DNA from: Plantactinospora endophytica
GTDB lineage: Bacteria; Actinomycetota; Actinomycetes; Mycobacteriales; Micromonosporaceae
Length of the DNA: 64,000 nt
NCBI RefSeq assembly: GCF_016862915.1
Contig: NZ_BONW01000013.1
Location: 620,001-684,000 of the forward strand
Direction of reading: 5' to 3'
Below are positions 7,939 through 15,302 of the stretch, in pieces. The position numbers and the translations under genes were made by a program. The notes below the pieces were generated by a model. The model was not told where the DNA came from. It saw only the letters and a program-made list of their open reading frames with translations, and did not search any database. Position 1 is the stretch's first letter, and every line of letters starts with the position of its first letter.

Positions 7939-9279
7939 ATGCAGCCCATCGGGATATTGCTGCTGCTTGCCGTCGTGACGACCGGTGTCGTGCTGGTCGT
8001 CCGCCTGCTGCGCCACCGCAGGGCGCGGCCCGCCCCGGCCGGCGCCGGCCGTCCGTCCACCATCGACGTGACCGCAGAACTGCCGACCTTCAACATCATC
8101 GCCCTCGGCGCACAGGAGACCGGTAAGACCGTCCTGCTGGCCAGCATGTTCCACCGGCTCAGCACCGAACTGCGCGAGGGCGGCTTCCGCCTCGTCACCG
8201 GGCTCGAACAGGCCGCCGACCTGACCGACCTGTACGCCACCCTGCGCGACCCGGGGGACGCCTGGCCACCCGGCACGATGATCGGACAGACAAGGTCGTT
8301 CAGCTTCGACTGCGTCGGCACGGCCGGCGGCCGGGACCATGCCGTACTCCGGTTCAACTACCTCGACTACGCGGGGGAGTTGGTCGGCGGCGGACGGGCG
8401 GCGAGCGTACCGGTGCACGGGCGGCAGGTCAGCCAGCAGGACCTGGAGCAGCGGCTGGATGCCGCACACGCGATCTTCGGCATCATCGACGGCCGACGCA
8501 TGGTGGACGCGCTGCGCGGCGGGCGGGACGGCCAGCTCTACCTGGAGAACACCATCGTCCCGATGATCGTCCTGATGCGTCGGGCCGAGTGTCCGGTGCA
8601 CTTCGTCCTGACCAAGTGGGACCTGTTCGACACCGTCGGCGCCGACGAGGACGAGGAGAACGACCGGCTCGAACTCGCCCGCAAGGAACTGCTGTCGTAC
8701 CCGCCGATCCGCAACCTGGTCGAACAGCGACGGCGGACCCACAAGATCGTCCGGCTCATCCCGGTCAGCGCGATCGGGCGGCAGTTCGCGACGATGACCG
8801 AGGACGGGCACATGGTCAAGCTGCCGCACGGCCGGCTCCGGCCGGTCAACGTCGAACTGCCGCTCTGCGCCGTGCTGCCCGACCTGTTCGCCCAGGTGAG
8901 CGCGAAGCTCGACGCGGCCGTCGAGCGGAAGATCGCCGAGGAGTCCCGGGCACTCTCCCGGCTCTCCCTCACCGAGACCATGTCGGCGGTCGGCCGGTTC
9001 CTCGCCCGCCCGACCGGCCAGGCGGTACGCCTCGCCGCCGACCTGGCCGTCGGACGGAACGTCTTCAGCGAACAGATCGTCGGCACCTTCCTCGACTGGA
9101 TCGGCGAGCCGTTCGAGGCGAAGGCCCGGGAGGTGGCACAGGCGATCGACGACGCGCACCGCTCGGCGGACCAGATCCGGCTCGCCCGGCAGGCCGTGCT
9201 GGAGGAGTTCCGGGAGAACATGGTGGTGCTCCGTCGGCAGCTACCGGCCTCCGACCTCACCACCTGGGGTGTCCGGTGA
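7939..9279 (+). CDS. Membrane-anchored P-loop GTPase (DO-GTPase-like)
   Basis: Residues 4-24 form a single transmembrane helix (ILLLLAVVTTGVVLVV) followed by a basic stop. The rest is a cytosolic GTPase: G1 GAQETGKT (57-64), G3 DYAGE (143-147), G4 TKWD (225-228), G5 VSA in RLIPVSAIG. The layout resembles the double-GTPase (DO-GTPase) families predicted to belong to NTPase-centred conflict or stress modules; that assignment is from memory of the families and is moderately sure. Its stop overlaps the GTG of the PASTA gene (GTGA), so the two are coupled. The C-terminal third (310-446) is helical and unassigned. Confidence 0.65.
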   Translation: MQPIGILLLLAVVTTGVVLVVRLLRHRRARPAPAGAGRPSTIDVTAELPTFNIIALGAQETGKTVLLASMFHRLSTELREGGFRLVTGLEQAADLTDLYATLRDPGDAWPPGTMIGQTRSFSFDCVGTAGGRDHAVLRFNYLDYAGELVGGGRAASVPVHGRQVSQQDLEQRLDAAHAIFGIIDGRRMVDALRGGRDGQLYLENTIVPMIVLMRRAECPVHFVLTKWDLFDTVGADEDEENDRLELARKELLSYPPIRNLVEQRRRTHKIVRLIPVSAIGRQFATMTEDGHMVKLPHGRLRPVNVELPLCAVLPDLFAQVSAKLDAAVERKIAEESRALSRLSLTETMSAVGRFLARPTGQAVRLAADLAVGRNVFSEQIVGTFLDWIGEPFEAKAREVAQAIDDAHRSADQIRLARQAVLEEFRENMVVLRRQLPASDLTTWGVR

Positions 9280-10385
9280 GCGCCGCGCCGACCCGGTCCG
9301 GCTGGCCGTTCCTGGTCGGCCGGGGTCGCGACGCCGGCTACCGGATGCTGCTCACCCCGCGTCCGGTGGCCGACGCGGACGACTCTGCCGCGCTGCTCGC
9401 CGTGGTGACCGGCGAGGTGCCCGAGGACGCGCCACCGGTGGTCACGGTCCTCGACCCACGCCCGGGCGGCGAACTCTGCGTCGTCTACCGGACGCTCCGA
9501 CCCAGCGCCGCCGATGCCGGTACCACCGGAGCCGGCCGACCCGTGCCGCTGCTCGACCGGGCCGGCCGACCGCTGGTCCTGGCGTACGGCTTCGTGTGCC
9601 GGGGCGGTCGGGTGACCCGGGTCGACGAGGACGATCTGCGGTACGCCCGCCAAATGGCGCTGGACGCGTTCCGCCGGTTCCACGCCGACGAGGCGGCGTA
9701 CCGGCCGGGGGTGTCGGAGCCGTATCCGCTGCGGTCGGAGATCGTCGGGCGACCGGCCGGTCCCGCTGGGCACGGGCAGGTTCGCGCCGCCCTACCCGGG
9801 CAGCCCCGCGCCACGCCACCGGGTCAGCCGGTCGTACCACCCGGGCAGGTACCGGCCTGGCGGGCCGACGCCCTGCCGTCGCCCGGCCGGTACCGGAACG
9901 ACCGCTGGCGCCCGCCGGCCCTGCTGCTCGGACTCTGTGCCCTGTTGCTCGGGCTCGCCGGGACGGGCCTCTGGCTGACCACCCGGCCGACCGAGGTACG
10001 GGTCCCGCAGCTCGTGGAGTTGCCGGAGGGCGACGCCGTACGCGAACTGCACGACGCCGGGCTGCACGCCGAGCCCCGGCCGGAGCGGTGGACCGCAGAC
10101 TGCCGACCGGGTCGGGTGGTCGCGCAGACCCCGGTGGCGGGAACCCGGATCCACCAGGGCGCCACGGTCGAGTACGTCGTCTGCCTGGCGCGGCGACCGC
10201 CCGTGCCACCGGCCCCCTCGCGGTCCACGCCGGCACCGGAGTCACCACCGTCCACGTCGCCCGGTCGAGCCGGGGCCGGCCGCCAGGTCGACGGAACCGA
10301 GGCTGGCCGCCGGGTCAACGGAGCCTGGGCTGGCCGCCGGGTCGGTGGAATCGAGGCTGGACGGCGATATCGATCATCAGCGTAG
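9276..10385 (+). CDS. Membrane protein with extracellular PASTA domain
   Basis: Order of parts: a cytosolic N-terminal domain (1-150, unassigned, ending in a helical ARQMALDAFRRFHADEA block), a Pro/Gly-rich linker, one transmembrane helix (about 214-237, LLLGLCALLLGLAGTGLWL), one PASTA domain (about 240-308, VRVPQLVELPEGDAVRELHDAGL to GATVEYVVC), and a low-complexity tail with four 9-residue repeats of the AGRRV-x-G form. PASTA domains usually bind muropeptides or cell-wall precursors. Start GTG overlaps the GTPase stop. The pair suggests a GTPase switch controlled from the cell wall, which is inference. Confidence 0.7.
   Translation: MSAAPTRSGWPFLVGRGRDAGYRMLLTPRPVADADDSAALLAVVTGEVPEDAPPVVTVLDPRPGGELCVVYRTLRPSAADAGTTGAGRPVPLLDRAGRPLVLAYGFVCRGGRVTRVDEDDLRYARQMALDAFRRFHADEAAYRPGVSEPYPLRSEIVGRPAGPAGHGQVRAALPGQPRATPPGQPVVPPGQVPAWRADALPSPGRYRNDRWRPPALLLGLCALLLGLAGTGLWLTTRPTEVRVPQLVELPEGDAVRELHDAGLHAEPRPERWTADCRPGRVVAQTPVAGTRIHQGATVEYVVCLARRPPVPPAPSRSTPAPESPPSTSPGRAGAGRQVDGTEAGRRVNGAWAGRRVGGIEAGRRYRSSA
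10275..10367 (+). repeat. 27-bp in-frame repeat at the 3' end of the PASTA gene
   Basis: Three full 27-bp units (10275, 10302, 10329) plus a partial fourth at 10356, based on GCTGGCCGCCGGGTC. They are in frame and encode AGRRV-type nonapeptides at the extracellular C-terminus. They look like recent expansion and are probably not needed for the PASTA fold. Confidence 0.75.
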
Positions 10386-10447
10386 GATGGGCGCCGAGCG
10401 GCGGGATCGGTCATCGAAGCGTGGTGAGAGGCGGGTCGCGGGTCGGT

Positions 10448-11407
10448 ATGACGGTTCGCGGCGTGCCGGAAACTTCCCCCCGACCGGGCACTTCCCCCGG
10501 AACGGCGTCGGGTCCGCGACGCCGCCCGACCTCCGGCCGTCCCCTTCACCCCGCGCGGCGGGACGGACGTCGCCGGACGACCCGGATCGTCGGCCGGTTC
10601 GTGGTGCCGGCCCTGGTCGCGGCACTCTTCGCCGCTCCACTGTGGTTCATGGTGGTGGGCTCGCTCCGCCCCGCCGGCCTTCCGCCGCCGCGTACCCTGG
10701 AGGTCCTGCCGCCCGAGCCGACGCTGGCCGCGTACGCCCGGCTGCCCGAGCTGATCCCGCTGTTCCGCTATCTGGCGAACTCGGCGCTGGTGGTGGCGCT
10801 CGCCGTACCGGTGACGGTGCTGGCCGCCTCGCTGACCGGGTTCGGGATCCGGCTGCTCGGCCCGGTCGCCCGACGCCGGGTGGTACTCGGTCTGCTGGTG
10901 GTGCTGCTCGTCCCGGTCACCGCCGTCTGGGCGACCCGGTTCGAGCTGTTCCGGCTGCTCGGGGTGGTCGACACCTACCTGCCGCTGCTGGCGCCGGCCC
11001 TGCTCGCGGTGAGCCCGTTCCTGGTGCTGCTCTACGCGTGGAGCTTCGGTGGCGTACCGGAGAGCCAGTTGGAAGCAGCCCGGCTGGAGGGCGCCCGGTG
11101 GCTGTCGGTGTGGCGTCGGGTGGCGCTGCCCCAGGTACGCCCGACCACGCTGGCGGTGGCGGTACTCGCCTTCACCTACCACTGGGCCAACTTCATCGAC
11201 CCGCTGCTCTACCTGCACAGCGGTGACCGCTACACGTACGCGCTCGGGTTGCAGTTCCTGCGCCTGCTGAACCCGACCGACTGGCCGCTGCTGATGGCCG
11301 GCTGTGTCGTCGCGACCCTGCCGTGCGTGCTGGTCTTCCTGCTGGCCCAGCGGATCCTGCTGAACGATGATCCGTTGGCGGCACTGAGATCTGGAGGACG
11401 CAGATGA
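10448..11407 (+). CDS. Carbohydrate ABC permease (MalG type)
   Basis: Inner-membrane subunit of a CUT1-type sugar importer. After about 45 basic residues there are six predicted transmembrane segments and the EAA loop EAARLEGARWLSVWRRVALPQ that contacts the ATPase. The start is uncertain. ATG at 10448 gives 319 aa; the first 40 residues are Arg/Pro-rich and may not all be translated. The gene begins 62 bp after the PASTA gene and its stop overlaps the binding-protein start (ATGA). Operon order: permease, binding protein, ATPase, permease. Confidence 0.85.
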   Translation: MTVRGVPETSPRPGTSPGTASGPRRRPTSGRPLHPARRDGRRRTTRIVGRFVVPALVAALFAAPLWFMVVGSLRPAGLPPPRTLEVLPPEPTLAAYARLPELIPLFRYLANSALVVALAVPVTVLAASLTGFGIRLLGPVARRRVVLGLLVVLLVPVTAVWATRFELFRLLGVVDTYLPLLAPALLAVSPFLVLLYAWSFGGVPESQLEAARLEGARWLSVWRRVALPQVRPTTLAVAVLAFTYHWANFIDPLLYLHSGDRYTYALGLQFLRLLNPTDWPLLMAGCVVATLPCVLVFLLAQRILLNDDPLAALRSGGRR

Positions 11408-12702
11408 CCCGATCCTGGCAGCGCTCGACCCGATCCTGGCGGCGTTGGACCGCCGGCCTGCTCGTCGCCGGCCTGCTCGCCGGCTGCGGCGCGGACGACC
11501 CCGAGGAGAGCGTGGGGATCACTGTTGTGCTCTTCGGCGACGCCGAGGAGATCGCCGGCTACCGGACGATGGTCGAGGCGTTCGAGAAGGCCAGCCCGGA
11601 CGTGGACGTCACGCTCTCCCCGGTGGCCACCCAGGACGAGCTGATGGCCCGGCTGACCACGGCGTTCGCCGGCGGCGCCCCACCCGACGTCTTCCTGCTG
11701 AACTACCGCCGGTACGGCCAGTTCGCCGCGCAGGGTGCGATCGAGCCCGCTCAGTCCTATCTGGACGAAAGCGGGGCGCTGGACGAGGGCGACTTCAGCA
11801 GGCGGGCGCTGGACGCCTTCCGGTTCGACGGCAGCACCCTGACCTGCCTGCCGCAGAACCTGTCGTCGCTGGTCGTCTACTACAACGCCGACCTGTTCCG
11901 CGCGTCCGGTCTGACACCGCCGACGGCCGGCTGGACCTGGGACGACTTCCTGGCCAGCGCGAAGGCGCTCACCCGGGACGGCCGGTACGGCGTGGGCGTC
12001 GAGCCGAGCGTGCCCCGGCTGGCGCCGTTCGTCTGGTCCAACGGCGGTGACCTGGTCGACGACCCCAACCGGCCCAGCACGCTCACCCTGACCGGCTCGC
12101 CGGCCACCCGGAAGGCCGTCGACTGGTTCCTCGACCTGCAACTGGTGCACCACGTGGTGCCGCCGGACGCCGAGGAGCAGAGCGAGTCGAGCGAGGCCCG
12201 GTTCCTGCGCGGCACCCTCGGCATGTACCTGAACAGCCGGGTCGCGGTGCCGACCCTGCGGACGATCAAGGACTTCGAGTGGGACGTGGCGGCGCTGCCG
12301 GTCGCACCGGGCGGGGTACCGGCGTCGATCCTGCACAGCGACGCGTACTGCATGAGCGCCGGGCGGCCCGACCACCGCAGTGCCTGGCGGTTCATCGAGT
12401 TCGCGATGGGTGCCGAGGGGCAGCGGATCCTGGCCGCGTCGGGGCGTACGGTGCCGTCCCGGCTCGACGTCGCCCGCTCCGACGAGTTCCTGAAGCCGAG
12501 TCTGCCGCCGCGCTCGTCGCAGGTCTATCTCGACGCCGAGCCGCACCTGCGGGCCACCCCGCGCACCGCGAGCTGGTCGCGGGTGGAACGCGAGACCGAC
12601 GCCCTGCTGGAAGAGGCGTTCTACGGCCGGGTCGGTCGCGAGGAAGGGCTGCGCCAACTGGAGGAGAAGATCCGGCCGCTGTTCCGGGACCCGCCCCGGT
12701 GA
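11404..12702 (+). CDS. Sugar ABC solute-binding lipoprotein
   Basis: Family-1 extracellular binding protein. The signal peptide ends in a lipobox (AGLLAGC), so it is lipid-anchored. The mature part opens with GITVVLFGDAEEIAGYRTMVEAFEKASPDVDV and contains LTTAFAGGAPPDVFLLNYRR and YYNADLFRASGL, all characteristic of CUT1 binding proteins. The ligand is not predictable. Its ATG overlaps the preceding permease stop and its TGA overlaps the GTG of the ATPase gene. Confidence 0.9.
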   Translation: MTRSWQRSTRSWRRWTAGLLVAGLLAGCGADDPEESVGITVVLFGDAEEIAGYRTMVEAFEKASPDVDVTLSPVATQDELMARLTTAFAGGAPPDVFLLNYRRYGQFAAQGAIEPAQSYLDESGALDEGDFSRRALDAFRFDGSTLTCLPQNLSSLVVYYNADLFRASGLTPPTAGWTWDDFLASAKALTRDGRYGVGVEPSVPRLAPFVWSNGGDLVDDPNRPSTLTLTGSPATRKAVDWFLDLQLVHHVVPPDAEEQSESSEARFLRGTLGMYLNSRVAVPTLRTIKDFEWDVAALPVAPGGVPASILHSDAYCMSAGRPDHRSAWRFIEFAMGAEGQRILAASGRTVPSRLDVARSDEFLKPSLPPRSSQVYLDAEPHLRATPRTASWSRVERETDALLEEAFYGRVGREEGLRQLEEKIRPLFRDPPR

Positions 12703-13772
12703 GTGCCGACCGGGGCGCGATCCGGCTGGAGGGGCTGACCAAGGCGTACGGGTCGGTCACCGCGCTGCACGACGTCGACCTGGAGGTACGGGCCGGCGAG
12801 CTGCTGACCCTGGTCGGGCCCTCCGGCTCGGGCAAGTCGACGATCCTGCGACTGGTCGCCGGACTGGACCGGCCGGACTCCGGTCGGATCCTCGTCGACG
12901 GCACCGACGTCGCCCAGGTGCCCCCGCACCGGCGGGCGGTGGCGATGGTCTTCCAGGACTACGCGCTCTATCCGCACCTGACCGTACGCGGGAATCTGCT
13001 CTTTGGGTTGCGGGTCCGCCGGGTGCCGAGGGCCGAGGCGGACCGGCGGGCCCGGGCCGCCGCCGAGCGGCTCGGCATCGCCGACCTGCTGGACCGGTAT
13101 CCCGACCAGATGTCCGGCGGGCAGCGCCAGCGGGTGGCGCTGGCCCGCGCCCTGGTCCGGGAGCCGACCGTCTATCTGCTGGACGAGCCGCTGGCCAGCC
13201 TGGACGCCCAGCTCCGGTTCGCCACCCGGGCCGACCTGCTCGCCGTGCACCGCGATCTCGGCACCACGATGGTGCACGTCACGCACGACCAGGCCGAGGC
13301 GATGACCCTCGGTGACCGGCTGGCGGTGCTGCACGCCGGCCGGCTCCACCAGGTCGGCCCGCCGCAGCAGGTCTACGACGAGCCGGCCGACCTGGTGGTG
13401 GCCGGGTTCCTCGGCAGCCCGCCGATGAACCTGGTGGCCGGCGGCGGGATCTTCGGCGAGGCCCCCGGGCTGACCGTCGGGGTACGCCCGGAGGACCTCG
13501 CCCTCGACCCCGACGGACCGATCGAGGCGACGGTCGAGGCGGTGGAGGCGCTGGGCAGCGAGGCGATCCTGCTCACCCGCTGCCCGGACGGCACCCGGCT
13601 GGCGGTCCGCACCGGCCCCCGGCACGGGCTGCGGGCCGGTGCCGGGCTGCGGCTGCGCCCCGACCCGCAGCGGATGCACCGCTTCGACACCGAGACCGGC
13701 CAGCGCCGAGCGAGCGTCGCCGAGACCGGCCAGCGCCGAGGAAGTGTCGCCGAGACCGGCCGACGTCGATGA
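12699..13772 (+). CDS. Sugar ABC ATPase (MalK/UgpC type)
   Basis: Complete ABC ATPase: Walker A GPSGSGKST, Q-loop VFQDYALYPH, signature MSGGQRQRVALARAL, Walker B VYLLDEPLASLD, H-loop THD. A C-terminal TOBE-like region (GVRPEDLAL and on) marks it as a CUT1 ATPase. Most actinomycete sugar importers rely on a shared MsiK ATPase, so a dedicated one in the operon is notable. GTG start overlaps the binding-protein stop. The last 27 residues are a 10-residue repeat (ETGQRR-x-SVA) from a 30-bp tandem duplication, beyond the conserved fold. Confidence 0.92.
   Translation: MSADRGAIRLEGLTKAYGSVTALHDVDLEVRAGELLTLVGPSGSGKSTILRLVAGLDRPDSGRILVDGTDVAQVPPHRRAVAMVFQDYALYPHLTVRGNLLFGLRVRRVPRAEADRRARAAAERLGIADLLDRYPDQMSGGQRQRVALARALVREPTVYLLDEPLASLDAQLRFATRADLLAVHRDLGTTMVHVTHDQAEAMTLGDRLAVLHAGRLHQVGPPQQVYDEPADLVVAGFLGSPPMNLVAGGGIFGEAPGLTVGVRPEDLALDPDGPIEATVEAVEALGSEAILLTRCPDGTRLAVRTGPRHGLRAGAGLRLRPDPQRMHRFDTETGQRRASVAETGQRRGSVAETGRRR
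13692..13772 (+). repeat. 30-bp in-frame repeat ending at a stop codon
   Basis: Two 30-bp units (13692, 13722) and a truncated third (13752-13772) starting GAGACCGGCCAGCGCCGAG. They form the last 27 codons of the ABC ATPase gene, and the stop lies in the third unit. Confidence 0.8.
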
Positions 13773-14647
13773 GCGGTCGGTTCCGACGTCCGCTCACCCC
13801 GTGGATGTTCCTCGCCCCGTACGGCGTCGCCGTGCTGCTGCTGATCGCGCTGCCGGCGCTGCTCAACGTCGGGTACGCCGTCACCGACCACACCGGACTG
13901 ACCCGCGACCCCCGGTTCACCGGGCTGGCCAACCTGCGCCGGCTGCTCGCCGACGACTTCTTCCTGGACAGCCTGGAGGCGTCGCTGTTCCACGTCGCGG
14001 TCTCGGTGCCGCTGCGACTGCTCGCGGCGGTCGGGCTCGGCCTGCTGCTCGCCGCGCCCCGGCCCGGCGGCCGGTGGTTCCGGGTCGCCGTCTACCTGCC
14101 GACGGTGATCCCCGACGTGGCGTTGGCGGTGCTCTTCCTCTGGGTGCTCAACCCGCTCTACGGGCCGCTCAACCAGCTCCTCGGGCTGGTCGGGCACCCC
14201 GGCTACACCTGGCTGGCCGAGCCGACCACCGCCCGGGTTGGGGTGGTGCTGATGCTGCTCTTCCCGATCGGAGAGGGCTTCCTCGTCGTCCTCGCCGCCC
14301 GGCGCCTGCTCGACGGGCGGCTCTACGAGGCGGCGGCGCTGGAGGGCTGCGGCCCGTTCGGGCAACTGCGCCGGCTCACGCTGCCGCTGCTCGCCCCGGT
14401 GCTGGTGCTGCTGGCGGTCCGGGACACGATCCTCACCCTCCAGGTCAACTTCGTGCCGGCGTACGTCCTCACCGACGGGCGGCCGGCGAACGCCACCCAG
14501 TACCTGCCGGTCTACATCTTCGACCACGCCTTCGAGTTCTCCGGATTCGCCTACGGCGCACTGTTGACGATCGTCCTGATGGTGATCAGCGCGGCCGTCA
14601 TCACCGTGCAGTTGCTCGCGGTACGACGCTGGCGGGTGCTGCGCTGA
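13769..14647 (+). CDS. Carbohydrate ABC permease (MalF type)
   Basis: Second membrane subunit of the importer, about 292 aa with six transmembrane segments. It opens with FRRPLTPWMFLAPYGVAVLLLIALPALLNV, typical of the MalF-like partner, and has the EAA loop YEAAALEGCGPFGQLRRLTLPLLAPV. ATG overlaps the ATPase stop. It ends the ABC operon; the small lipoprotein gene follows 18 bp later and may be co-transcribed. Confidence 0.9.
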   Translation: MSGRFRRPLTPWMFLAPYGVAVLLLIALPALLNVGYAVTDHTGLTRDPRFTGLANLRRLLADDFFLDSLEASLFHVAVSVPLRLLAAVGLGLLLAAPRPGGRWFRVAVYLPTVIPDVALAVLFLWVLNPLYGPLNQLLGLVGHPGYTWLAEPTTARVGVVLMLLFPIGEGFLVVLAARRLLDGRLYEAAALEGCGPFGQLRRLTLPLLAPVLVLLAVRDTILTLQVNFVPAYVLTDGRPANATQYLPVYIFDHAFEFSGFAYGALLTIVLMVISAAVITVQLLAVRRWRVLR

Positions 14648-14665
14648 CCGTGGCATCCTGCACCG

Positions 14666-15166
14666 ATGAGATCCCGGGTGCTCGCGCTCACCGTCGCCGT
14701 ACTCGGGCTCGTCGGGACGGGGCTCGTCGGCTGCGGTGGCGGTGGCGGTGCGGGCGAGCCGGCGACGCCGGACCGGAACCAGGCGCTGCTGGCGAACCTG
14801 CCGAGCTGTGACCGGGTGCCGATGGGCGAGGGCACGGAGGTGACCGCCGAGGTCACTGGTCTGGTGCTGCCGCCGGGCGCCCGGGTGACGGGTACGGCCA
14901 CCCAGGGCGCACTGACCACCGTGGAGGCGACGATCCGGCGGACCCCGCTGGACGTACGGGCGCACTACCAGGAGCGGACCGACATCGAACTGCTCAGTGT
15001 CGAGGACGAGGTCTTCGAGTCCGAGGTGTTGCTCCGGGCCCAGGACCGGCGGATGTACCTGCGGGCCACCGCGCTCTGCGCCGACGGTACCGCGCTGACC
15101 GCCGTGATCGGTCCGGACTCCGACGACGCGGGCCTGCCGGGATTCCGCAGCGGTGGCGGCGGATAG
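14666..15166 (+). CDS. Small lipoprotein of unknown function
   Basis: A 166-aa protein with a lipoprotein signal (LGLVGTGLVGC, then a Gly run). I do not recognise the mature domain. It is predicted to be alpha/beta: after SCDRVPMGEGTEVTAEVTGLVLPPGARVTG comes LDVRAHYQERTDIELLSVEDEVFESEVLLRAQDRRMYLRATALC. Two Cys, in LPSCDR and TALCADG, could pair. It follows the ABC operon closely and is followed by a short hairpin. Confidence 0.7.
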   Translation: MRSRVLALTVAVLGLVGTGLVGCGGGGGAGEPATPDRNQALLANLPSCDRVPMGEGTEVTAEVTGLVLPPGARVTGTATQGALTTVEATIRRTPLDVRAHYQERTDIELLSVEDEVFESEVLLRAQDRRMYLRATALCADGTALTAVIGPDSDDAGLPGFRSGGGG

Positions 15167-15168
15167 CG

Positions 15169-15183
15169 CCCCCGGCACGGGGG
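15169..15183 (+). terminator. Short GC hairpin
   Basis: CCCCCG-GCA-CGGGGG directly after the lipoprotein stop: a 6-bp GC stem with a 3-nt loop and no T-tract. It may terminate the ABC/lipoprotein transcript. Confidence 0.4.
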
Positions 15184-15302
15184 TTGACCCGGAGGTCGAA
15201 ATGGGACAGCGCTGCATTGACCTTGATCGGTGATCAATCTAGCCTGGCCGCACGTCGACCGGATTTCGGATCGCACTCCAGCGTGGACAGGAGAGAGACC
15301 GT

